The position numbers were made by a program, and so were the translations under genes. DNA of 48,140 bases from an uncultured Cytophagaceae bacterium (GTDB lineage: Bacteria > Bacteroidota > Bacteroidia > Cytophagales > Spirosomataceae), in NCBI GenBank assembly GCA_903907745.1, contig CAIVPF010000157.1, forward strand, positions 1 to 48,140. Direction: 5' to 3'. This document shows, piece after piece, positions 33,892 to 41,630 of the stretch. Every line of letters starts with the position of its first letter. Position 1 is the first letter of the stretch. The notes under the pieces are model-generated. The model had not been told where the DNA came from. It saw only the letters and a program-made list of their open reading frames with translations, and did no database searches.

Positions 33892-34632
33892 ATGAAAGCG
33901 ATTATTGTTGACGATGAGCGTCTTGCCCGAAATGAACTAAAGCGATTATTGGAAAACTTTCCAAGCATCGAGGTGGTGGCCGAAGCCGCAAATACCAGTG
34001 AGGCCGGGCCGCTGATCGAAGAATTTCAGCCCGATGTGCTCTTTTTGGATGTTCAAATGCCGGGAAAAACTGGTTTTGAATGGCTTGAGGATTGGGATGG
34101 ATTTCTTCCCGAGGTCATTTTTACCACGGCATTTGATGAATTTGCGCTCAAAGCTTTTGAGGTAAATGCCTTGGATTATGTCTTAAAACCGATCGAGCTT
34201 TCGCGACTTAGCGAGAGTATTCAAAAATTAGAAAAGCGCTACCAACAAAGCCAATCGCACGCGGCTACACAGGCAGATCGGCCTATGCATGTCTTGGGGG
34301 CTAATGATCAAATTTTTGTGAAAGACGGTGAAAAATGTTGGTTTGTCCGTTTGGATCGCGTTCGCTTATGTGAATCGATGGGCAATTATGTGCGGCTATT
34401 TTTCGATGACCAAAAGCCTTTGGTCTTAAAATCATTAAATGCCTTAGAAGAACGCTTGGATCCCAAAGTCTTTTTTAGAGCAAACCGCAAACACATCATT
34501 AACCTCAATTACATCGAAAAAATCGAACCTTGGTTTTCCGGCGGATTGCAAGTGACACTCGTAGGAAAGGGAGAAAAAATTGAGATTTCACGCCGCCAAT
34601 CCATTCGATTTAAGGAACTTTTGTCGCTTTAG
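33892..34632 (+). CDS. LytTR response regulator
   Basis: A 246-residue two-domain regulator. The receiver domain (1-120) has acidic pocket Asp7/Asp8, phospho-acceptor Asp53 (FLDVQMP) and a late Lys in LKPIE. The C-terminal LytTR DNA-binding domain (about 145-246) has the VRLFFDD and FFRANRKHIINLNYIEKIEP motifs. It sits 15 bases after its kinase. The targets are unknown. The last 23 bases overlap the opposing AI-2E transporter gene. Confidence 0.93.
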   Translation: MKAIIVDDERLARNELKRLLENFPSIEVVAEAANTSEAGPLIEEFQPDVLFLDVQMPGKTGFEWLEDWDGFLPEVIFTTAFDEFALKAFEVNALDYVLKPIELSRLSESIQKLEKRYQQSQSHAATQADRPMHVLGANDQIFVKDGEKCWFVRLDRVRLCESMGNYVRLFFDDQKPLVLKSLNALEERLDPKVFFRANRKHIINLNYIEKIEPWFSGGLQVTLVGKGEKIEISRRQSIRFKELLSL

Positions 34633-35680
34633 GGCGTTTTGGAGCTTCGCCTAAAATAAATCCATACGGATGTAATGCCGGTACGTGATCGAAAATCACT
34701 TTGATGATCGCGGTAAAAGGCAGCGCTAAAATCAAACCTGGAATTCCCCACAAAAGCTCTCCCCCTAATAAGGCCAGCATCGCGATCATCGGATTAATAC
34801 TCACTTTCGAACCGATAACTAATGGCGTAACAAAATTCGCCTCAATAAACTGAACGGCAGCTACCCAAGCAACCACGCCTAGCGCATGGGAGGGACTTAA
34901 TGTAGCCAAACTCAAAATGATGGGCAAGGACGCCCCCACCCAAATTCCGATGTAAGGAATGATCAATAACAAGCCGGTGATAATACCAAAAAAGATAGGG
35001 TAATCTACCCCAATCCACCAAAAGCCGACGCAATTTGCACAGGCTACCACACCCATCACAACCAGCAAGCCAACCAAATAGCCTTGCACCACTTCCCCGG
35101 TTTTTGTCAAGATGCCTTGCATGGTTTTGGCATCTGTGGAAGGAAAAACCTTAGAAAGAAAATCGGCAAAAAAGGTACGATAATACAAAAAGAAAAACAT
35201 GAAAATCGGAATCAGAATCATGGTGGTAAGCGAATGCAACAGCGTGCTAAACGTGGTACTCAAAATAGAGCCTGAATTTTTAAGCAGGCCGATGGTCTGA
35301 TTACTTAATTCCAACATTTGTTTTTTGCGGGAAATATTCAGGTTGCGCGAAAGAAAAGACTGCAAACCTGAAATCCAAGTTTCGGCTTTTTTAATGAACA
35401 ATGGCCAATCGTTGGCAAATTCAATCAACTGAAACGCCAATAAAAACACAATACCAATTAAAATAGCCACCGTAATAATTAAACAAATCGCAATCGACAG
35501 CGAACGAGGCAGACCTTTTTGTTCCAACCAGCTACAAATAGGTAAAAGAACCATGGCCATAATCATCGCAAAAGCCACCAAAATCAATAAATCCTGCATC
35601 CAATACAAGCCAACTAACACCAAGGTGATGGAAATTAAAACAGAAGCTAATCGGACAGAATACGGTGTATTTTGCAACAT
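34610..35680 (-). CDS. AI-2E family transporter (YdiK/TqsA-like)
   Basis: A 356-residue membrane protein of the AI-2 exporter superfamily. It has about seven to eight helices, a large cytoplasmic/periplasmic segment of about residues 95-150, and the conserved C-terminal core (GYLVGLLVV, PIFFGIITGLLLIIPYIG, NPMIAMLALLGGELLWGIPGLILALP). The family name is historical. Members also include lipid- or ion-linked exporters, so an autoinducer-2 role should not be assumed. It overlaps the opposing regulator gene at its 3' end. Confidence 0.88.
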   Translation of the reverse strand: MLQNTPYSVRLASVLISITLVLVGLYWMQDLLILVAFAMIMAMVLLPICSWLEQKGLPRSLSIAICLIITVAILIGIVFLLAFQLIEFANDWPLFIKKAETWISGLQSFLSRNLNISRKKQMLELSNQTIGLLKNSGSILSTTFSTLLHSLTTMILIPIFMFFFLYYRTFFADFLSKVFPSTDAKTMQGILTKTGEVVQGYLVGLLVVMGVVACANCVGFWWIGVDYPIFFGIITGLLLIIPYIGIWVGASLPIILSLATLSPSHALGVVAWVAAVQFIEANFVTPLVIGSKVSINPMIAMLALLGGELLWGIPGLILALPFTAIIKVIFDHVPALHPYGFILGEAPKRPKATKVP

Positions 35681-35742
35681 AATGATATCTTTGTTCAGTC
35701 AAATGTCGAGAAAAATTAACAATTTAGTAACATTGAGCCCTC

Positions 35743-35750
35743 TATATTTG
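35743..35750 (+). promoter_or_regulatory. Promoter -7 box of the OmpR-type regulator
   Basis: TATATTTG matches TAnnTTTG, 36 bases before the ATG at 35787. A TTTA at about the right distance upstream is a weak -33 candidate. Confidence 0.5.
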
Positions 35751-35786
35751 TGGCACATTATCATATCAACTTAGTCCTAATCTACC

Positions 35787-36485
35787 ATGAGCCTAGCGAA
35801 AAGTCCTTCAAAAATCTTGCTAGTGGACGATGATCCCGATATTCTTGAGTTATTAGAATACAATTTAGCAAAAGAAAACTTCATATTGGCGAAAGCTTCG
35901 GACGGCAAAGAGGCCTTGGAAATCGCAAAAGAATTCAAACCCACCTTGGTGATTTTGGATGTTATGATGCCGATTTTGGACGGAATCGAAACGGCAAGGC
36001 AAATGAAATTGATGCCTGAATTAAAAAATACCATCATTTTATTTTTGACAGCCCGCGGAGAAGAATATACAGAAATCGCGGCATTTGAGGCCGGAGGAAC
36101 TGATTATGTGGTGAAACCGATTAAACCCCGCGCTTTAGTTAGTCGGATTAAGGCCATGCTTTCTCGAGAAGGAGGCGCTGAAAATGACCAAGATGTAGTT
36201 CAAATCGGCGATTTAGTAATCAATCGCACGCAATATTTGGCAACCTTCCAAGGTAGAAATCTAATCCTTCCTAAAAAAGAATTTGAACTCTTATCCTTTT
36301 TTGCCAAACATCCCAATAAAGTATTTAACCGGGACGAATTATTGGAAAATGTTTGGGGAACAGATGTATATGTAGTAGAACGGACCGTCGATGTGCACAT
36401 CCGAAAACTGCGTGAAAAAATCCCAGAATATTACATCAAAACCCTGAAGGGCGTCGGCTATTTATTTTCAATCGATCCTGCCTAA
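35787..36485 (+). CDS. OmpR/PhoB-type response regulator, orphan
   Basis: A 232-residue regulator. The receiver (about 9-125) has the acidic DDD at 14-16, phospho-acceptor Asp58 (VILDVMMP) and Lys in VKPIKPR. A winged-helix DNA-binding domain (about 137-230) follows, with LPKKEFELLSFFAKHPNKVF and the VWGTDVYVVERTVDVHIRKLREK recognition segment. No histidine kinase is adjacent, so its partner must be elsewhere. It probably has its own promoter. Confidence 0.93.
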   Translation: MSLAKSPSKILLVDDDPDILELLEYNLAKENFILAKASDGKEALEIAKEFKPTLVILDVMMPILDGIETARQMKLMPELKNTIILFLTARGEEYTEIAAFEAGGTDYVVKPIKPRALVSRIKAMLSREGGAENDQDVVQIGDLVINRTQYLATFQGRNLILPKKEFELLSFFAKHPNKVFNRDELLENVWGTDVYVVERTVDVHIRKLREKIPEYYIKTLKGVGYLFSIDPA

Positions 36486-36510
36486 ACACAAAAAATTGAT
36501 CCTAAATAGG

Positions 36511-36518
36511 TAAATTGC
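36511..36518 (+). promoter_or_regulatory. GTAAATTGC element before the GHL10 gene
   Basis: TAAATTGC preceded by G at 36510, only 7 bases before the ATG at 36526. It is one of four copies in the window. Confidence 0.35.
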
Positions 36519-36525
36519 GCCTTGA

Positions 36526-38028
36526 ATGAGGCATATAATTCTTTTCCTAATTTTCCTTAGTCCTGTAAGCTTGTTAGCCAGTGGCCCCAAACGCGAATTG
36601 CGCGGTATTTGGGTCGCTACGGTGTCCAATATCGATTGGCCTAGTCCTCGTAATTATAACGCCATCAAGCAACAAGAAGAATTCTTAGACCTGCTGAATT
36701 CACACCAAAAAACTGGCTTCAACGCCATATTTGTCCAAGTGCGAACCGCCTCCGATGCCTTTTATGCCAAAGGCCCCGAACCTTGGTCCACCGTATTATC
36801 CGGACTTCAAGGTCAAGCACCCACACCTTATTACGATCCACTCGAATTCATGATTAAGGAAAGCCACGCACGTGGAATTGAATTTCATGCTTGGCTTAAT
36901 TTGAACCGCGCAAACATCAGCACGAAATCCCTGCTGGACGCGAAACACCTAGTGCGCCAACATCCCGAATGGCTGCTCCTCTACAATGGCCAACATATTT
37001 TAAATTTTGGTATTCCCCAAGTTCGCCAATACATCGCCAATTTGGTTAAAAATTTAGTGGAACAATACGATATCGATGGCATTCATTTTGATGATTATTT
37101 TTATCCTTATCCCATCGCAAACCAGGTATTGCACGACCAAGAAAGCTACGATACCTACCATTTGCCAGATGAAACGCTGGCGGATTGGCGACGGCGGAAC
37201 ATCGATGAGCTCATACATGATATTTCGCTCACGATAAAAAACAGCAAGAATAAAGTGAAATTTGGAATCAGCCCTTTTGGGATTTGGCGGCATCAAAGTG
37301 ATGTGAATCCTGACGGTTCTCCGACCCGAAAAGGTTTGCAATCTTACGATGATTTATTTGCGGACACAGAAAAATGGATGCGAGAAGGCTGGGTAGATTA
37401 TTTAGCGCCCCAATTGTACTGGGGAACTACGCATAAAGTGGCGCCCTTTGAGTCATTGGCCAAATGGTGGAGCGCACATAATTATGGTCGGCCGATCTAC
37501 ATCGGACACGCGGCCTATCACCTGAGCGATCAATGGGCGCCGGCTGAATTAGAAAAACAATTAGACATCTCTAGGAGTTTAAGCAATGTGCAAGGTTCGA
37601 TTTATTTTAGTTCGAATCTACTACAAAAGAATACCAAAGGCTTCCGAGATAGTTTGCGCCAAGGCCAATTTTCCACCATCGCATTAGTGCCCCCGATGCT
37701 CTGGAAAGACAGCATCGCCCCCACGGCACCGCATACGGTAAGTCTGATGAAGAAAGGGAACGATTGGCACCTAAGTTGGAAACCCGGCGAGGCTAGTTCG
37801 GACCAGGATCCCGTGGATTATTATGTGGTCTACCGAATTAAAAAAGGGGAATTTGACCCATTGGAAAACGCAGAAAATATTATTTATAAAGGAAAATTAA
37901 CGCAAATAACCCTTGAAAACCAACACATAAAATCAGGCTATGGTTTCGTCGTTACCGCTTTCGATCGCTTACATAACGAATCCCCAGCCGGTACGGTCCA
38001 ATGGTTAATTAGTAAAAAAACAGAATAA
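36526..38028 (+). CDS. Family 10 glycoside hydrolase-like (GHL10/DUF187) secreted protein
   Basis: A 500-residue protein with a signal peptide (1-18). The GHL10 TIM-barrel (about 22-380) has RELRGIWVATVSNIDWPS, GFNAIFVQVRTASDAFY, FHAWLNLNR, DGIHFDDYFYP, KFGISPFGIWR and DYLAPQLYWG. A C-terminal fibronectin-III-like domain (about 395-497) completes it. Relatives such as YngK act on bacterial cell-wall glycan; this is not a canonical family 10 xylanase. The substrate is not shown by the sequence. It is 1 base before the next gene (PaaE-like reductase), which looks co-transcribed although not functionally related. Confidence 0.85.
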   Translation: MRHIILFLIFLSPVSLLASGPKRELRGIWVATVSNIDWPSPRNYNAIKQQEEFLDLLNSHQKTGFNAIFVQVRTASDAFYAKGPEPWSTVLSGLQGQAPTPYYDPLEFMIKESHARGIEFHAWLNLNRANISTKSLLDAKHLVRQHPEWLLLYNGQHILNFGIPQVRQYIANLVKNLVEQYDIDGIHFDDYFYPYPIANQVLHDQESYDTYHLPDETLADWRRRNIDELIHDISLTIKNSKNKVKFGISPFGIWRHQSDVNPDGSPTRKGLQSYDDLFADTEKWMREGWVDYLAPQLYWGTTHKVAPFESLAKWWSAHNYGRPIYIGHAAYHLSDQWAPAELEKQLDISRSLSNVQGSIYFSSNLLQKNTKGFRDSLRQGQFSTIALVPPMLWKDSIAPTAPHTVSLMKKGNDWHLSWKPGEASSDQDPVDYYVVYRIKKGEFDPLENAENIIYKGKLTQITLENQHIKSGYGFVVTAFDRLHNESPAGTVQWLISKKTE

Positions 38029-38029
38029 A

Positions 38030-39088
38030 ATGAGCCAACGCATCCACGTCAGCATCAAGGAAATCACGCAAGAGACGGAAGACACCAAAAGCATCCATTT
38101 TTGGCATCCGATTCATGCGACTTTAGCCTATCAATCGGGCCAATTTTTAACGCTACTATTCGACATTGAGGGACAAAAAGTGCGCCGTAGCTATTCACTT
38201 TCCTCCTCCCCCAAAACGGATACTTCTCCCGCGATTTCCGTAAAACGCATTCCGGGTGGCTTGGTGTCCAATTATATCTGTGATAGGTTGAAGGTTGGGG
38301 AAAGCGTGGAAATCATGGAAGCGATGGGCAATTTTACAGTAGAACCTGATGCCGCGGCGAGTAAAAACTATGTCTTTGTCGGGGCAGGATCGGGAATCAC
38401 GCCTTTGTTTTCGATGATCAAAACCTTGTTGCACAGCGAACCTAAATCACGCATTTACCTAATTTATGGGTCTCGGAATGAGCAACAAATCATTTTCAAA
38501 AAAGCCCTCGATGAAATGGAACATTCGTTTGCTGATCGCTTTAAAGTCGTGCATGTGATTAGTCAATCAGGCCCGACTTGGGTGGGTTATAAAGGCCGAA
38601 TTAATCAAGCCTCGATTGTATTTTATTTGAAACAAGAACTAGGCATTACAATTCCAGAGGCACATTATTATTTATGTGGCCCAGGTCAAATGATGCAAGA
38701 AGTTAAGAATTCTTTGGCCATGTTTGAGGTGCCGGAAAGTCAAGTGCATCAGGAATTATTTAGCGCAAGCAGCAGTCCGGAGGTGGAACAGGCAGAGGAA
38801 GATGGATCGCTAAAAACCCAAATGGTGACCTTAAAATACGAAGGGAAAGATCATCAGGTGGAGGTCCAAGCCCATGAAACGATTTTAGAGGCGGCGTTGA
38901 ACGCAGATATTGATATCCCTTATTCTTGCCAAGCGGGGATGTGCACGGCTTGTATGGGTCTTTGTTTGCAAGGGGAAGTGATGATGGATGAGGAAGATGG
39001 ATTGACCGATGCGGAGATAAAGAAAGGATATGTGTTAACTTGCGTGGCTCATCCGATGTCGGGTGATGTCATCATCGATTTAGATTAG
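38030..39088 (+). CDS. PaaE-like ferredoxin-NAD(P)H oxidoreductase
   Basis: A 352-residue flavoprotein reductase in three parts. A FAD-binding barrel (about 1-105) has RRSYSLSSSP and GGLVSNYI. A NAD(P)-binding domain (about 110-235) has VGAGSGITPLFSMI, LIYGSRNEQ and YYLCGPGQMMQEV. A C-terminal plant-type 2Fe-2S ferredoxin (about 260-350) has the Cys pattern SCQAGMCTACMG plus a later LTC. This is the layout of PaaE, the reductase of phenylacetyl-CoA epoxidase. No paaA-D genes are present, so the electron acceptor is unknown. Spacing to neighbours is 1 and 3 bases. Confidence 0.9.
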   Translation: MSQRIHVSIKEITQETEDTKSIHFWHPIHATLAYQSGQFLTLLFDIEGQKVRRSYSLSSSPKTDTSPAISVKRIPGGLVSNYICDRLKVGESVEIMEAMGNFTVEPDAAASKNYVFVGAGSGITPLFSMIKTLLHSEPKSRIYLIYGSRNEQQIIFKKALDEMEHSFADRFKVVHVISQSGPTWVGYKGRINQASIVFYLKQELGITIPEAHYYLCGPGQMMQEVKNSLAMFEVPESQVHQELFSASSSPEVEQAEEDGSLKTQMVTLKYEGKDHQVEVQAHETILEAALNADIDIPYSCQAGMCTACMGLCLQGEVMMDEEDGLTDAEIKKGYVLTCVAHPMSGDVIIDLD

Positions 39089-39091
39089 CAT

Positions 39092-40822
39092 ATGAATAGA
39101 ACGATTAGTCCTCAACAAACCTCGCGCCAGTTCCTTCCTTCCGACTTTTCATTAAGTACCTGGGAAAGCGTTAAGCCCTATTTCGACGAATTAAGCGAGG
39201 TGGCGATACATTCTGCGACGGATTTACGGGCATTTTGTGGCCAAAGATCCGAGTTAGAGAGTTATTTGTCCGAGAATTTTGCTTGGCGATATATCAAAAT
39301 GTCTTGCGACAATCAAAATGAAGATTTGCAAGCTCATTATTCGCAATTCGTCAATGACATTATGCCGGCGGCTTCCATGTACGAAGATGTTTGGAATAAA
39401 AAAGTGATGGATTCCCCCTATGTGGACGAACTTACTGAAACAGGTTTTTCCATCATGTTTCGAGGACTAAAAAAGGCGATTGAAATTTTCAGAGAGGAAA
39501 ATATTCCGCTTTTTACTGAACTCCAAAACCTACAAACCCAATACGGTAATTTAACTGGGGGTTTGATGGTGAACATAGATGGGGAGGAAAAAACGCTCCA
39601 GCAAGCCAGTGCTTTACTCGAATCCACCGATCGCTCCTTACGTGAAAAAGTGTATTTTTTAATGACTTCGCAGCGCTTGAGTTTGAAAAAGGAATTGAAT
39701 GAACTGTTCAATGAATTAATCCAACGTCGGCATCAGGTGGCACAGCAGTCAGGCTTTGCTAATTTCCGGGATTATTCCTTCGCCAGTTTAGGGCGCTTTG
39801 ATTATAGTCCGGCGGATTGCTTTGAATTTCATGACGCGGTGGCTACTACGTTGGCTCCGATTTTAAATGATTTGGCTTCGAAACGGAAGGCGGCATTGGG
39901 ATTGGATCAATTAAGGCCTTGGGATAAAGCGGTGGATCCACATGGCAGAAAACCACTGAAACCCTTTGAGACAGGGCAGGAATTATTGGAAAAAACGATT
40001 CAGGTATTTACAAATTTAGACCCTTTTTTAGGGGATTGTTTGAAAGAAATGGTCACATTAGATCGTTTCGATTTAGATTCTCGGAAAGGCAAAAACCCGG
40101 GAGGTTATAATTATCCTTTGGAGGAAACGGGGTTTCCGTTCATTTTTATGAATGCGGCGGGTCAGGTGCGGGATATGGTGACGCTATTACATGAGGGAGG
40201 CCATGCGGTACATTCGATATTGACCAAAGATTTACCCTTAAATACCTTCCGTAATTTCCCGTCGGAGGTGGCTGAATTAGCCTCCATGAGTATGGAATTA
40301 ATCACGATGGATGAATGGGATAGCTATTTCGGAAATCCTGAGGAGGCGAAACGTGCGAAGATTAAGCATTTAGAGGATATTTTAGAAACTTTGCCTTGGG
40401 TGGCGACGATTGATGCATTTCAGCATTGGATATACGAAAACCCCGCACATTCGCTCGCGGAACGGGAGGCGCAATGGTTGGAAATCCTGAATCGCTTTTC
40501 GGATCACATTACGGATTGGGCAGGATTGGAGGAGATTAAAGGGCATATTTGGCAAAAGCAATTGCATTTATTCGAAGTGCCATTTTATTATATTGAATAT
40601 GCGATAGCGCAATTAGGTGCTTTGGCGGTTTGGCGAAATTATTGTGAAAATCCGACTCAGGCGCTTCAACAATATTTGGATGCGCTTTCCTTGGGCTATA
40701 CGGTACCGATTCGCGAAATCTATGCGAAAGCGGGCATTGAGTTTAATTTTAGCCAAGGATATATTGCGGAATTGATGGACTTTTTAATGGAAAAGATTAA
40801 AAAATTAGAAACAAATAGCTAG
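39092..40822 (+). CDS. M3 family oligoendopeptidase
   Basis: A 576-residue zinc metallopeptidase of the oligoendopeptidase F/thimet group, mostly helical. The zinc site is LLHEGGHAVHS (His at about 367 and 371), with the downstream FPSEVAELASMSME region providing the third ligand Glu. No signal peptide is seen, so it acts in the cytoplasm on short peptides. The gene is 3 bases after the PaaE-like reductase. Confidence 0.93.
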   Translation: MNRTISPQQTSRQFLPSDFSLSTWESVKPYFDELSEVAIHSATDLRAFCGQRSELESYLSENFAWRYIKMSCDNQNEDLQAHYSQFVNDIMPAASMYEDVWNKKVMDSPYVDELTETGFSIMFRGLKKAIEIFREENIPLFTELQNLQTQYGNLTGGLMVNIDGEEKTLQQASALLESTDRSLREKVYFLMTSQRLSLKKELNELFNELIQRRHQVAQQSGFANFRDYSFASLGRFDYSPADCFEFHDAVATTLAPILNDLASKRKAALGLDQLRPWDKAVDPHGRKPLKPFETGQELLEKTIQVFTNLDPFLGDCLKEMVTLDRFDLDSRKGKNPGGYNYPLEETGFPFIFMNAAGQVRDMVTLLHEGGHAVHSILTKDLPLNTFRNFPSEVAELASMSMELITMDEWDSYFGNPEEAKRAKIKHLEDILETLPWVATIDAFQHWIYENPAHSLAEREAQWLEILNRFSDHITDWAGLEEIKGHIWQKQLHLFEVPFYYIEYAIAQLGALAVWRNYCENPTQALQQYLDALSLGYTVPIREIYAKAGIEFNFSQGYIAELMDFLMEKIKKLETNS

Positions 40823-40861
40823 ACAGGTTCAAATCGCTTTTTTAATACAATATTTGGCCTT

Positions 40862-40869
40862 ATTTTTGC
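40862..40869 (+). promoter_or_regulatory. Promoter -7 box of the small lipoprotein gene
   Basis: TATTTTTG matches TAnnTTTG, 21 bases before the ATG at 40891. It suggests the lipoprotein has a promoter of its own after the peptidase gene. Confidence 0.5.
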
Positions 40870-40890
40870 AGAGAATTTTTGTAACACACG

Positions 40891-41139
40891 ATGAAATTAA
40901 AAAACATACTCCCGATTGCTGCCTTGGCTTTGATGGCTACTGCTTGTGACTATCAAAAAAATAATACCATTAAGCAAAAAGATTTGAATGCTGGTGAAAC
41001 ACATGTTTATGGTGTTCATCCGGATAGCGCAGCGGCTCAAATGAAGAATACATATACGGCTAAGCCTGAATTGGAATTAAAAGCCAATGCGATTCGTGAG
41101 AAATTATTCGCGGGAAAAAGCATCAACAAAGGGAATTAA
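40891..41139 (+). CDS. Small predicted lipoprotein
   Basis: An 82-residue protein with a hydrophobic leader and lipobox-like ATAC (Cys19), so it is probably lipid-anchored. The mature part is about 64 residues, polar, with no recognised domain; a segment HPDSAAAQMKNTY is followed by a charged helix. It has its own -7 box and is followed by a clear terminator. Function unknown. Confidence 0.72.
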   Translation: MKLKNILPIAALALMATACDYQKNNTIKQKDLNAGETHVYGVHPDSAAAQMKNTYTAKPELELKANAIREKLFAGKSINKGN

Positions 41140-41162
41140 TCTCCAAAACATATTTTATGAAG

Positions 41163-41185
41163 AGCCGGTTTAACCGGCTTTTTTT
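41163..41185 (+). terminator. Rho-independent terminator after the small lipoprotein
   Basis: AGCCGG (41163-41168) and CCGGCT (41174-41179) form a 6-bp stem, with TT/AA extending it inward, and a T run to 41185 follows on the plus strand. On the minus strand the base run is not T-rich. Confidence 0.85.
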
Positions 41186-41630
41186 ATGCCTGTATCCAAT
41201 CGCGCAAAAAGCGGAGTTGATATATCAACCCGGTATACAACAAGGCCCACAAAATGGATGAAATAGCCATGAAAATCAAAATCCGTGGCAAAGGAACCTT
41301 AAACGAAAGGGCTAGAAAACTTCCGCCAATCGGCGTGAAAATCAATGGGGTCAAGGCGGCGATTCCCTTAATTCCGAATTTTTGCCAGATTTGAACTGCA
41401 TAACGAACCCGCTTGGAAAAGAGCAAAGGTTTGGTTTTACGGAAGGAAGAAAGACTTTTGAGGATGATTTGGCCCATACTTACGATGAAGGTGACGGTCA
41501 ACATAGCACCTAGCCAAGTAAAAAACACTGTCTCATACCAAGCCAATCCTAAGGAAAAACCGGTAATCGGCCCCGCAATGAATTTGAGGGCAGTGGCGAA
41601 CATTACAGCAAAATAGGCTCCCCAAGACAT
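41184..41630 (-). CDS. Small-multidrug-export-like membrane protein
   Basis: A 148-residue protein with four or so hydrophobic helices and the motif FVxxPITGFSLGLAW near the N-terminus. The pattern GIKGIAALTPLIFTPIGGSFLALSF follows near residues 89-113, resembling the COG2426/PF06695 group named small multi-drug export. The name is historical, and export has not been shown for most members. The start overlaps the dsbD stop by one base (TAATG), so translation is likely coupled. The family call is by pattern and not certain. Confidence 0.55.
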   Translation of the reverse strand: MSWGAYFAVMFATALKFIAGPITGFSLGLAWYETVFFTWLGAMLTVTFIVSMGQIILKSLSSFRKTKPLLFSKRVRYAVQIWQKFGIKGIAALTPLIFTPIGGSFLALSFKVPLPRILIFMAISSILWALLYTGLIYQLRFLRDWIQA

